Positions 52,326-61,500 of a stretch of DNA of 64,000 nucleotides are shown here, piece by piece. The translations under genes and the position numbers were made by a program. The stretch spans positions 310,001 through 374,000 of the forward strand of contig NZ_RPFW01000002.1 in NCBI RefSeq assembly GCF_007827045.1, given 5' to 3'. The notes under the pieces are model-generated. The model did not search any database and was not told where the DNA came from. It saw only the letters and a program-made list of their open reading frames with translations. Every line of letters begins with the position of its first letter. Positions within the stretch are counted from its first letter, which is position 1. Source of the stretch: Trebonia kvetii (GTDB taxonomy: Bacteria; Actinomycetota; Actinomycetes; Streptosporangiales; Streptosporangiaceae).

Positions 52326-52334
52326 CCTGTCATC

Positions 52335-52766
52335 ATGCCCCGCGGGTATCGCAGGTGCGGCGAAGAGTCGGCGTTCGACGCGATCCGCCTCGCCGTGCCA
52401 CACATCCGCCCGGGGGGCTCGATCACGATGACCAGCGGGACAGCGGCCTTCCATGGCGGCGAGGGCTGGTTTCTCGGCGCCGCGGCGTCCGGGGCGACGA
52501 TCTCCGCCGCGAAGTCACTCGCGGTTGAGCTCGCCCCGATACCCATCCGCGTGAATGTGGTCGCGCCCGGCATAATCCGCAGTCCGCTGTGGTCACAGCT
52601 GCCGGAAGCCGACCGGGAAGCGATGTATGAGGGCGTCGGTCGCGGCCTGCCGCTCGGCCGCGTCGGTGAGGTCGAGGACGCTGCGAAGGCTTACGTACAG
52701 CTGATGGACCAGGATTACGCGACCGGGACCGTCAGCATAGTCGACGGTGGCACTCTCCTCGTCTAG
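52335..52766 (+). pseudogene. 5'-truncated short-chain dehydrogenase
   Basis: The 143-residue frame contains only the second half of an SDR: AVPHIRPGGSITMTSGTAAFHGGEGW, AAKSLAVELAPIPIRVNVVAPGIIRSPLW, LPLGRVGEVEDAAKAYVQLM and GTVSIVDGGTLLV. The cofactor-binding N-terminal half is absent, and where Tyr-x3-Lys is expected the sequence is ASGATISAAKS, without the Tyr. It begins 10 bp after the frameshifted LysR gene. It is very probably a decayed gene; LysR plus SDR was likely a regulator-target pair. Confidence 0.7.
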
Positions 52767-52954
52767 CCGTCATAAGCCAGCCGGGGTACCAGGCAGCGGG
52801 ACGACTTCCTGCGCGGTCGATGATCCGGACCGGGCCGTTTTGCGGAGGGCGGTCGGCGAGGTCGCGGGCAGCGGCGACACGATGGCTGGCATACGGCATG
52901 TTCGATGGCACGGGACAGCCGTCTCGAGGTCAGTGATTTGCCAGACTCCCCCTA

Positions 52955-52982
52955 AGTGCCGATAATCGACATTATGTAAAGC
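52955..52982 (+). other. dif-like XerC/XerD recombination site 1
   Basis: The 28 bp divide into an 11-bp left arm AGTGCCGATAA, a 6-bp centre TCGACA and an 11-bp right arm TTATGTAAAGC. This is the dif layout; E. coli dif has left arm GGTGCGCATAA and right arm TTATGTTAAAT. It could be the chromosome's own dif or a copy carried by an element. Confidence 0.65.
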
Positions 52983-53034
52983 TGAGTCCGTACTCGATCT
53001 GGCCCGAGACCGCGACCGCGTGGCCGGCTGTCCC

Positions 53035-53448
53035 GTCCGCGTTATCTTGACGCAGTCCGCGATATCTGACGTATCCGGTCCTCATCCGCGCTAAGTTGAC
53101 GCATGATCATGTTCAATTCGCTGGCGTGTTCGATAGGTTTCCTGTCCGGGTTGACCTGATACGTCCGCGTTTGTGCTGGCACCCTGACGCACCCCGCTGC
53201 TGGTCCCGGTAATCTTGGCGGAAGATCCCCTCCGGGTTTCTCTGGCCAGCCCACCGGGTTCGGCAGTCGGCTTCTCGCTCGCCTGGACCAGGCCTTTCCG
53301 GCAGGCTGCGTCGGGATAACGCGGACGCATAGCGCCCTGTGGCCAAGTTAAACCGCATATCCCCGCAGGTCACGGACCCAGAGGCGGCACGGCCATTCGT
53401 CCGCGTTATCTTGACGTATTTGGTGCCCGTCCGCGTTATGTTGACGCG
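53035..53448. repeat. Six copies of a 20-bp iteron
   Basis: The unit GTCCGCGTTATCTTGACGCA and close variants occur in direct orientation at 53035-53054, 53055-53074 (one base shorter inside), 53084-53103, 53399-53418 and 53429-53448, and inverted at 53307-53326. The most constant parts are TCCGCGTTAT and TTGACG. Such clusters are typical of binding sites for a replication initiator, recombinase or partition protein. No protein for it is visible nearby. Confidence 0.7.
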
Positions 53449-53833
53449 AGATCGCGGTCCTGCCCGGTTGGGCTGGCCAGATCTCACTCTTGGTGGCCAG
53501 TACGGGGCGTTCTCCGTCTCTGCGGGTCACCACATGACGGGACGGCGGGAGGCCCTCTCAGGCGCCCGGTGTGTTCGCCTGCGTCTGGAAGTGACACTGC
53601 AGGCAGTGCCGCCAGTCGTTGACACCCCGGCACCGGCCGCATACAGTGCCCGCTGGGTAACTGCGCGTGCCTGCCGGGGCGGCTTACCCTCCAGCTGTCT
53701 GCGTGTCCCGGCGAACCGAGCCGTCGCTCCGGGCATAAGTGTGATCGACACGTAAAACGTGTCTTCGACAGCCGCCAGGTGCGGCGCGGGCTGGGGCGCT
53801 GAACCGTGGCGGTGCGGACAGGACCGGCACGCT

Positions 53834-54109
53834 GTGACTACTACTAATCCCACGAACCGGAAAAGGCTTGCCCGGGCCCTGGCGGACGCTTCCGGGATCG
53901 GCTACCAGAAGGCGCTCTCGATTGTGGTCGAGGCCTCCGCGGAGGGCTTGCTCCCGGGCAGGCTGGACGAGGACGGCAGGCACCTGGCGCTGGAGGCGCT
54001 GCTGAGCCGCAACCCGGCGAAACCCTTGCGCACGAAGAACGCGGCGCACTATCCGAAGGCTGAGCCGCGGGCCGCGCGGGAGGCGGGCCGGCAGAACGAG
54101 GGACAATAG
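53834..54109 (+). CDS. Small orphan protein in the dif-bounded segment
   Basis: The GTG start at 53834 gives a 91-residue basic protein: TTTNPTNRKRLARALADASG, IGYQKALSIVVEASAEGLLP and EALLSRNPAKPLRTKN. The pattern of a basic helix followed by a xGYQKALxIV helix resembles short DNA-binding-like proteins of mobile elements. In-frame upstream extension to 53759 is possible but Cys/Trp-rich and less likely. Function unknown. Confidence 0.5.
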   Translation: MTTTNPTNRKRLARALADASGIGYQKALSIVVEASAEGLLPGRLDEDGRHLALEALLSRNPAKPLRTKNAAHYPKAEPRAAREAGRQNEGQ

Positions 54110-54248
54110 CCGGCCCTCCTAGCCGCCGCCCGGCCGGGCAGGCCGCCTGCACGATCACGATCACTCCGGGCGGGCGGGCCGCTCGCCGGGCGGGGTCTTC
54201 GAAGGCCAGCGCAGCCCGGCTTCCAGAAGCCGGGCTCGCCCACCGCGA

Positions 54249-54422
54249 GTGAGGGCGGCCAGCCGCGCAGTGCTGGCGGCAGGCACCCCCAAGCACGGCG
54301 AGCGGGTCCACGTCCCGATGTTGTCCGACGCCCGCAACGGCACCGTAAGCGGCACTTGCGCCGAGGACAAGGCCGAAGGGCCGCCCAGCGCCGGGCCGGG
54401 CACCGCTGGACACGCGGAGTAA
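54249..54422 (+). CDS. Possible small orphan protein
   Basis: GTG 54249 to TAA 54420-54422 encodes 57 residues including VLAAGTPKHGERVHVPMLSD and ARNGTVSGTCAEDKAEGPP. The composition looks protein-like and the frame fills the gap between two other small genes of the segment, but there is no strong ribosome site or known family. Confidence 0.3.
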   Translation: MRAASRAVLAAGTPKHGERVHVPMLSDARNGTVSGTCAEDKAEGPPSAGPGTAGHAE

Positions 54423-54484
54423 CTTTCGTGCTACCGTTCGTCTGCGGCCGCAGGGAATGGCCGGAGGGAGGTGCTGCCCTGGTG

Positions 54485-54844
54485 ATGAGCGAGCCGGTTG
54501 CCGCCGATGAGCGCCTGTACGCCACAATGGAGCGCCTCCTGGCCGGGTACGCCGGCCGGCAGGCTTGCGTGATCCCGGGTCCCCGCGGCGTCGTGGAGCG
54601 CCAGGACGCGCTTGATGCCGTGATCCAGGTCGCGGCGGTCGTTGACGAGGCCGTGCACGCCGGCGCTATCCCGGCCGACCGCGGCATGCACGCCGCAGCG
54701 ATGCTGATCGTCCTGCGCGAGTTCGTCCAGCCGCTGCCGCCGGAATGGGACGGTGACGGCTGCACCGATTACCTGACCGGTGACCTCGCCATGATGGTGG
54801 CGGCGCTGCGCGAGGCCCGGCAGGCCACCGGGCGCAAAGGCTAG
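54485..54844 (+). CDS. Small orphan helical protein
   Basis: ATG 54485 (ribosome site GGAGGGAGG about 15 bases upstream) starts a 119-residue acidic protein: MSEPVAADERLYATMERLLA, ALDAVIQVAAVVDEAVHAGA, IPADRGMHAAAMLIVLREFV and YLTGDLAMMVAALREARQAT. It is mostly helical, with no signal peptide or membrane helix. I do not recognise it. Genes of this kind are common in actinobacterial mobile regions. Confidence 0.55.
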   Translation: MSEPVAADERLYATMERLLAGYAGRQACVIPGPRGVVERQDALDAVIQVAAVVDEAVHAGAIPADRGMHAAAMLIVLREFVQPLPPEWDGDGCTDYLTGDLAMMVAALREARQATGRKG

Positions 54845-55081
54845 CCCTGATGCCGGGGAACCAGCGGCCGGGCCTGGCGGGTCAGGCACCGCGGTGGCCA
54901 GCAGGCACCAGGCGCTCCCCTCTCGCGCGCACGTCCCCCGCATGCTTCCGGGTGCGCGGACGGGGCCAGGGACCCGTCCCTGACTCTTGTGCCAGCTTCA
55001 CGCGGACGAAGCAGGATGCACCAGGTCCGCGCGCACGGACCTGACTCGAAAACAGGTACTGAACGAGGTCGTGAACAGCTA

Positions 55082-55109
55082 GCTTTACATAAGGTATCTT
55101 ATCGGGCAT
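55082..55109 (-). other. dif-like XerC/XerD recombination site 2 (inverted)
   Basis: Read on the minus strand the 28 bp give left arm ATGCCCGATAA, centre GATACC and right arm TTATGTAAAGC. The right arm is identical to that of site 1, the left arm differs at three of 11 positions by straight comparison, and the 6-bp centres differ. The two sites face each other in inverted orientation 2.1 kb apart. Confidence 0.6.
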
Positions 55110-55148
55110 ACCGGACAGAGGAGGAGGTCGTGGGGTCCGGGGGTGTCG

Positions 55149-55211
55149 TGTCCCGTCTCACGCGAGTTGGACGGGACATGTCGCTCGCCTCACGAATGTG
55201 TCCATTCCGAG
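55149..55211. repeat. Dispersed repeat, copy C (shorter)
   Basis: The sequence starts TGTCCCGTCTCACGCGAG and ends CGAATGTGTCCATTCCGAG, like copies A and B but about 35 bp shorter. Within it TGTCCCGTC (55149-55157) pairs perfectly with GACGGGACA (55170-55178). It lies 40 bp beyond dif-like site 2. Confidence 0.5.
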
Positions 55212-55609
55212 TGCCTCATCCGCTAGCGGGCTTGAGGGACACAACCTCGAGCAGCCCCGCGCGGTGCCACTGAGACTGACCTCTCCCCCGTCGAATTAAG
55301 TTCGCTACAGCGTTGCCGCTACGGGTTTGTGAAGCCGATGCTAGTCATGATGCCGACCGCCAATGGCACATCCCAGCTCGGCACCGCAGACCCTTGAGCA
55401 GTGATCTCGCCCGGCAAATCCATTGGCACCCATTTGGCACCTATCAGGTTGGACGCGATTCGTAAAGCCAGACGGTTAGGCTTGATCCAGTCAGGGGCAC
55501 TGATCAAGCATGGAAAATAGCACGCCAGCACGGAAACTGCTCATTGTATGTATCTCAGGAAAGACATATGTAAGCAATCTGGAGATATCAGCTCACTTAC
55601 TATCTGGCC

Positions 55610-55717
55610 GGGGGTTTGGGGGGCCAGGGGTGCGGTCTGGGCGGTTGGCCCGGGACCCACGGGGTGGGGACCCGGGGAGGCCGGGGGCCCGGGGGTTTGG
55701 GGGGCCAGGGGTGCGGT
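55610..55717. repeat. G-rich direct repeats (27 bp, two copies)
   Basis: A 27-bp unit beginning GGGGGTTTGGGGGGCCAGGG occurs at 55610-55636 and 55691-55717 without mismatch, 81 bp apart. The plus strand between is also rich in G runs (GGGG blocks), so quadruplex structures are possible. The composition differs sharply from the AT-richer flanks at 55540-55600 and 55740-55815. Confidence 0.7.
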
Positions 55718-56189
55718 TGGGGTGGTTGGGGTGGCATCAAGCACCTCCTGATATTGCCATTTCGTATGGCTATCCTACGTCTATTCACGGAAACTGTATA
55801 TTGTCATGCTCTTCTCCCTTCTCTTTGCCAGGTATCGGGGCTCGGGAGCGGCCGGAAGTACCCGGAATTCTGCCTGCCCGGCTGCAAACGCCACGCGAAA
55901 GCGCGCAACTCAACATCGCGGAACTCGATCGGCACCTCTCACCCGTTCGCGCTCGCGAGCTGGGCGGCTGCTTCGATCAGGCGGAGCAGTTCTGCGGCAT
56001 CTTCCCCACGTAGACGGCCACCAAGGTCACCCGCGACGTCCACCCCCGGCCCGCAGACATGCGCCGCACTCGCCAAGGCCCTCTCGCTAATCGCAGCGCG
56101 GCTGGGAACGAGCTGGACACCGCCCGATGCCCCGGGGGCGGGGCAGTGTGCACCAACGGTGGATACCAGGTAGCGCTAGCCTCGTCAGC

Positions 56190-57185
56190 ATGGCCGATCC
56201 CTTCAGCCCTGATGCGTTCTATGAAAGCGCCAGGGACTTCGCGCAAGGCGCGCTTGAGGCTCACCACGCCGGCAATCGCCGACGCGTTCCGGTAGACGCC
56301 GGAACAGCCCTTGAGCACCTGGCCAAAGCCTGCCTGGCCCAGCGGTCGCCGGTGCTGCTGGCCGAGCTGAAGAACGAGTCCAGCGTCAACTCCGTGATCG
56401 GTCTGCTGCGCCTAGAAGGCACTGGTGTTCCTCCCTCGGCGATCCGGACGGTCGGCCTGTCGGACGCTCTCAAACGGGTGAGCCGGTTCACCAGATCAAA
56501 GGCAGTGGAGGCTGACCTGAACGTTCTGATCGCCATGCGCAACGGAATCGTCCACGCCGCCGAGAGCAGTGAGGTCGAGGAGCGGATTCTTGCAGCCTTC
56601 GCGCAGCAGGCCGACGCACTGCTCGCCGACCTCGGCCGGGATCGTGCCGACTTCTGGCGCGGCCAACTCCCCGTCGTTGACGCACTTCTCATGGACGCCA
56701 GCAACAAGCTCGCGCACCTTATAGAAGTGAGGCTCGCCTCAGCACGGGCGAGGCTTGAACAAAGGTACGCTGCTGAAGGCGAAGCTGTCATAAGCCTGAT
56801 CAAGGCTCTCAGGAAATCCGCGCCCGAGACCGCCACACGAAGGCTCTGCAAATGCCCGGTATGCGAATCGTTCGGCACCGCCGCAGGTGAACACAGTGTG
56901 GAATGGGACGTGGACTGGGACAAGGAGACTGGCAATGTCACCAACGCTGCGCCCTCAGTCTGGTTCACAGCATACGCATTTCGCTGCCAGGTGTGCGGCC
57001 TGCACCTCGACACGCAGGCGGAGATCGACGCGTGCTTCGACCCTGTATGGGAAATAGAGGACGCTGACTGGCGCGATTACGAGCCAGATTACGAAATACC
57101 CGACGTGGACTGGCGCGAATACGAATCAGAAGACGACGCACTAGCCCCCTACGCGGAATGGCGCGAATATACGGATGAGTTATAG
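56190..57185 (+). CDS. HEPN-domain protein with zinc ribbon and acidic tail, beside Wadjet
   Basis: The 331-residue protein has a helical N-terminal domain (FYESARDFAQGALEAHHAGN; ALEHLAKACLAQ) with the HEPN RNase-type motif MRNGIVHAAE (Arg117-Asn, then His122: R-N-x3-H). Helices follow to ~210. A zinc ribbon comes next (CKCPVCESFG at ~221-230 and FRCQVCGLHL at ~266-274). A very acidic tail contains three WR(D/E)Y units (DWRDYEPDY, DWREYESED, EWREYTDEL). HEPN proteins with this motif are usually RNA-cleaving toxins or defence effectors. It is convergent with jetD, 166 bp apart. Role with Wadjet is not established. Confidence 0.7.
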   Translation: MADPFSPDAFYESARDFAQGALEAHHAGNRRRVPVDAGTALEHLAKACLAQRSPVLLAELKNESSVNSVIGLLRLEGTGVPPSAIRTVGLSDALKRVSRFTRSKAVEADLNVLIAMRNGIVHAAESSEVEERILAAFAQQADALLADLGRDRADFWRGQLPVVDALLMDASNKLAHLIEVRLASARARLEQRYAAEGEAVISLIKALRKSAPETATRRLCKCPVCESFGTAAGEHSVEWDVDWDKETGNVTNAAPSVWFTAYAFRCQVCGLHLDTQAEIDACFDPVWEIEDADWRDYEPDYEIPDVDWREYESEDDALAPYAEWREYTDEL

Positions 57186-57351
57186 AAGAGGCACGGCATC
57201 ACCGTCCGTGGTGCCCCGACGGAGCGGAACCGCATCGACAGTCGCCCCTCACGCGCCAGCGAACTGTTTACCCGTCGCAGGGCTTTCTTGTCCGACCTGG
57301 TACCAGCCGAGCTGAAGGCAGGTAACGCTCGGGACGCTCCCGCCTGCCCGC

Positions 57352-58539
57352 TCAGGCACTTCCGGTCCGGCGTAGGCCGGTCCTGCGCTGGGTTTCGATG
57401 CATGATGCGAGCCGCTGGGCGGCCAGGCCGAGCGGTATCCGTTCCTGCTCGACGCGGCGCACCCTCGTCCATGCGGGGTCGGTGAGGCGGAGGTAGAGAT
57501 CGTGCTCGTCCGGGGTCAGCAACGTGAGGTTCCGCCTGGCCGCGCACGGGACGGGCCGTCCCTTCTCGTCAGTCCAGGCGCCGTACTGCTCATAGGCCTC
57601 GTACGTGCAGTAGTCCATCAGGATCGTGTCGGCCTCGATCCCCGCGCTGCGCAGGTCGTTGACGATGGCCAGCCCGGCCGCGTCGATATCGCCCCAGTAG
57701 ATGACGTGCGGGCAGTTCCTTATCCATGGGATAAGCGGGATGGCGCCTGGCGCTTTCCCTCCTTCCCCCTCAACCGATATCCCCATGGGGACCGGGGGAA
57801 AATAGACGGCCGTGTCCTTGTTCTCCAGGATGACGGTTACTTCCGGCTGGTAGGCCGGCTCGGCGGTGTCGCCGATGGTGAGGCTCTCGTGATGTCTTCG
57901 CCCGGCGGCGCGGTGCTCGGGGTCGAGGTACGTGAAATGCACCCGGGTCGGGCGGCGGTTCAAGCCCAGGTCGTCTCTGCCGGTCAGGGTGCGGATAAGT
58001 GCCTGGTTGGCGTTCAGCCACTTGCCGTGGAACCCCGGCAGGGGAACCTGCCGGGGAGTGAGTCCGGCGGCGCTGTTACAGGCGAACCACTGTGCCGCCT
58101 CCAGGAGGAGGGTGAAATCGGCGTCCGGCAGGGAGTCTGCTGCGCGGATGATCGCGGCATGGTCAGCTTGCGGGAACCCCTCTCTGACCCGCATCAGCCG
58201 GTGTCGCCCCCGGGCAATGCGCGCAGGCCATTCCTGCCCGGCGATCCGGGCCGCGGCGTTGATGTCGCGGATCTCGACGTGGCTCGGCATGGGCTGGGTG
58301 GTGCCCCGGACGAGCCGCGTGCGCCAGTCGATGACGGCATCGTTGGCTGACGCCCAGTCTTCCCAGTTGCGCGCCCAGGCACGGGCGCGCTGGAAGTCGG
58401 CTTCCAGCGCTCCCCCTGCGGGCGCTCCCAGGGCGCAGCGGAACGGCCAGTCCGCGCGGGACGGCGCGGCGATCGCCAGGTGCCACCGTTTTTCCAGGCG
58501 CGCCCTAACCTCGGCGGCTACCTGCGCGGGTGTCTTCAC
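57352..58539 (-). CDS. jetD: Wadjet protein JetD (TOPRIM-type nuclease subunit)
   Basis: The 395-residue protein starts at GTG 58539, overlapping the jetC stop by 4 bp. The N-terminal half matches the DUF3322-type region (PSHVEIRDINAAARIAGQEW, RGRHRLMRVREGFPQ). The C-terminal half is the DUF2220 TOPRIM domain, with the metal-binding Glu in TVILENKDTAVYF (~residue 236) and Asp-x-Asp in VIYWGDIDAAGLAIVNDLR (~281). In Wadjet systems JetD cuts circular plasmid DNA after the JetABC motor has extruded it. Motifs and length are complete, so it should be active. Confidence 0.92.
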   Translation of the reverse strand: MKTPAQVAAEVRARLEKRWHLAIAAPSRADWPFRCALGAPAGGALEADFQRARAWARNWEDWASANDAVIDWRTRLVRGTTQPMPSHVEIRDINAAARIAGQEWPARIARGRHRLMRVREGFPQADHAAIIRAADSLPDADFTLLLEAAQWFACNSAAGLTPRQVPLPGFHGKWLNANQALIRTLTGRDDLGLNRRPTRVHFTYLDPEHRAAGRRHHESLTIGDTAEPAYQPEVTVILENKDTAVYFPPVPMGISVEGEGGKAPGAIPLIPWIRNCPHVIYWGDIDAAGLAIVNDLRSAGIEADTILMDYCTYEAYEQYGAWTDEKGRPVPCAARRNLTLLTPDEHDLYLRLTDPAWTRVRRVEQERIPLGLAAQRLASCIETQRRTGLRRTGSA

Positions 58540-61500
58540 GGCCGGCCCGGCTCCGTGCCGGCAGCGGTGACGGGATGGATTTTCCGGATGTGGGAGTGCT
58601 TCCTGTTGTTCTTCGTCACCTGGTACAGCTCGTCCATGTAGGGCTCTATGCCGGTGACTTTGTCGAGCGGGGCGCCGATGATCAGCTGGAAGCCGAGAGC
58701 CTGCCATGCCCGCACGGCGCGGCCCGTGAATTCAGCGTCGGACTTGACGAATCCCTCGTCGAGAAACACCGGCGCGTACCGGGGCCGGGCGAGGTCGGCG
58801 TCTCCCAGCTGGTAGCGCAGCGCGGCGCCGACGATGAACGCGACGAGTTCCTGGGACTCTCCGCCGGATTTGCCGCCGATGCTGGTGTAGACGCTGAGCT
58901 GGCGTCCCTGCAGGTCGCGGCGTTCCGCGTCGATCTCGACATGGCGGCGTACGTCGATAAGGTACTCCCGCTGTGTCATCTTGTCGGATTTGCGGATGAG
59001 GTCGATGAAGCGCTTCAGCCGGGCGAACCGGGCTTCTATTTCCCGGCCGTCGCGAAGCTGGGTGGTGTCGGATGCGAGCGTTTTCAGTTCCCTGCGGAAC
59101 TGGGCGATATCCCTGGACTCGGTGCGCCGCAGGTTGATGCAGAGCCTGTCCCGGTCCGGGCCGAAGGGGAGGCTGGCGAGGATCTCGTTGACCGGCACGA
59201 GGCGGGTCTCGATCTCCTCGACGGACTCCTCGTACGCTCCGTGCAGTGCCAGCAGGTCGACGCCTGTCCAGTCGCTGACCTGGCGGCTGAACTTCACCCG
59301 CCGCTCGTGCAGCCCGTCGGCCACCAGATGGTCGAGTATCTCGCGGTAGCCGTCATAGGAGTCAGCGCTCGTGCCGAGGTTGGGTCGTTCCCAGCGGTCC
59401 TGGAATCGCTGGAACACCACGGACAGCAGGTTCGCCTGGTGATCGGCTTCCCTGCGGATCCGGCTGGCCTGCTCGGCGAGGGCGTGCCTGACCCTGGGAA
59501 TGGCGAGGCGGAATTCGCGGAGACTCCACGGCTGGCCGGTCCGCTCATACTCGGCGCGCAGCCGTGCGCCCTGCTCGGGTGTGAGACCGGCCGACGGGTC
59601 GCTTTCGAGCTGGCGGAGCTGGGCGCCATTCCCGTCGGCCTCCCGGAGAAGCTGCACGTGTTCCTCATCGAGTTCCTTCAGCCGTTTCTCGGCCGCGTAC
59701 ATGCCCGGCTCGGTCTGGTCGAGTTCCTCCTGAGCCTTCGTCTCGAGCCGTTTGAGTCCTTGGAGGATGTCGTTGTCGGCAAGCAGACGCTCCAGGACAG
59801 CGGACTGCTCATTGATGGCTTCCTCAACTGACCGGACGTCGATCCGGGCCCAGGTCGTCGCCGTGACGTGCATGTGGCCGTCGCGCTCGCCATCGAGGGC
59901 TGCTTCCTGGTTTTCGTAGCCGTTCGCTACGCGCTGGAGCCAGGTGAGGCTGTTGTCGATGACCGTGATGCGCTCGGCTATCTGGCGGATCCGTCCCTCG
60001 TTGGAGAACCCGATGACGTGCGGGGCGCCATGTCCTCCGTGGGCGCCCCGCTGTCCGTCCCGGGTCTGCCCGGCGACGGTCAGGCCGAGGCCGGCCGAGT
60101 CGAGTTCGGCTGCGGAGCCGACGCAGGTGAAGCCGAACTTCGCCGTGAGCGTGTTGGTGAGCCACCCGGTGAACGGGCCCTGGCGGTACGCGAGCCTGCC
60201 GGGGAGGACGGCAGTGTCCGGCAGGCGGCGGATTTCCTGGCGGAGAGGGACTCCCTCGAAGCGGAGCCGCCTGCGCATCTCGCGCGAGTCGATGCGCCGC
60301 CGCAGTTGCGGCAGCAGGTCCTGGTCGACGAGCATGGTGAGCGCGAACCCGGCGAGCGCGAGTTCGGCTGCAGTCCGCCATTCCTCGAACTGGGGCTGCA
60401 TGTCGATGAGTTCCGCGACAAACGGCAGGTTGTCAGGCGTAAGTCCCATGGCCGCGGCAGCCGCGAGCCGGGCGGCATGCAGGTCGTGGGGCACCAGTCC
60501 GTGCCTGCCTGCCAGCGAGTCGGTTTCCCGCTGGAGATTGCCGCGTTCCGTCAGGAGCGGCTGGGCGTCCCTGATGGTCTGGTCGCGCAGTTCCCGGAGC
60601 TCGGTCTTCCTGGCGGGGAACGCTGCCAGGAAAGCCTCGCTGGACCGGCGCAGGGCTTCGAACTGCTCGCTGGTCTCGGGATGGCGCCCCAGCGGTTCGG
60701 TTCGCGCGTCGAAATCTGCTCGCTCAGCCCTGGCGGCGGTCAGGTCGTCGTGAAGCTTCGCCAGCCTGCGCTCTGCGGCCTCGAGCGCGTCTCCGCCGCT
60801 GAGCCGCTGCTGTTCCTGCAGGTCGGAGATCCTGGCCTTCAGTTCGGCCCGCTTGGTGCGCGCGGCCTTGGCCGTGCCTGCGGCCACTTCGTGTTCGGTG
60901 CGGTTGGCAGCGGCTGCCTCGCGCAGCAGGACGTCCTCGGCGCGGCACTGCCACCGGGTGAAGGGCGTTGCCGCTCCCGGAGGGTCGCTGATGCGGAAGG
61001 TGTCAATGAGTTCCGCCTCAGCGATCGCGGCAGTCATCGCTTGGTGGATGCCGGGAACGGCCTCAAGAACCTCAACCTGCTGCTCGGCTGTCTTCATGGT
61101 GTTGTAGGCGGTCTGGATGTCGTCGAAGTGCTCTACCGCCCGGTCCGCGGCCGCGAAGGTCGCCGGCTCCTCGAGCACCATCTCCTTGTACAGGGTGTCG
61201 ACGGTGACGAACTGGCGGCCTCCCTGGATGCGGGCGAGAAGTTTGAGCGCCTTGGCCCCGTCGCCGTTGGCTCCGATCCCCAACCGGGCGTGCAGGGTGG
61301 CGGCGAACGCGTGGTAGGAAGCCTCGAACGCAAGCCCGGGGAACCTGCGCTCCATGGCGCGTTCCGGGAACTGCTGGGCGGCGAACTCTGCGACCTCGGA
61401 AAGGTCAAGAGCGTCCCTGATCGTGGCCAGCCGCTTGACTACATCTCCGATTGCCTGCGCGCTTACCGGCGCGTAGTACATGCGCAGGGCGGTGAACCGC

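Larger units (their letters stand above)
52767..53833. other. Non-coding stretch with a dif-like site and iterons
   Basis: About 1.07 kb without a supportable gene. It contains dif-like site 1 (52955-52982) and six copies of a 20-bp iteron (53035-53448). The open frames here are interrupted, lack ribosome sites and show no protein-family features. Confidence 0.6.
52955..55109. mobile_element. Putative cassette bounded by inverted dif-like sites
   Basis: The 2.15-kb segment between two oppositely oriented 28-bp dif-like sites holds the iteron array and three small orphan ORFs (53834, 54249, 54485). No recombinase, transposase or resolvase gene is inside. The arrangement resembles non-autonomous modules moved by host XerC/XerD, such as the pdif modules of Acinetobacter plasmids. 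The element status is an inference from the sites, not from a recognised family. Confidence 0.45.
54845..56189. other. Non-coding stretch between the orphan genes and the HEPN gene
   Basis: About 1.35 kb without a supportable gene. It contains dif-like site 2, repeat copy C and the G-rich direct repeats. A frame at 55840-55930 reads EFCLPGCKRHAKARN, possibly a relic of a short zinc-finger-like protein, but it lacks a start and conserved continuation. Confidence 0.5.

Noticed and set aside
53339..53853. Overlapping frames on both strands after the iterons
   Set aside because: No ribosome sites, odd composition and iteron sequence inside the coding frame; no family features.
55510..56125. Several frames of 90-185 codons in the gap before the HEPN gene
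   Set aside because: They overlap one another, run through low-complexity G-rich repeats (poly Gly/Pro-type product) and have no recognised motif.
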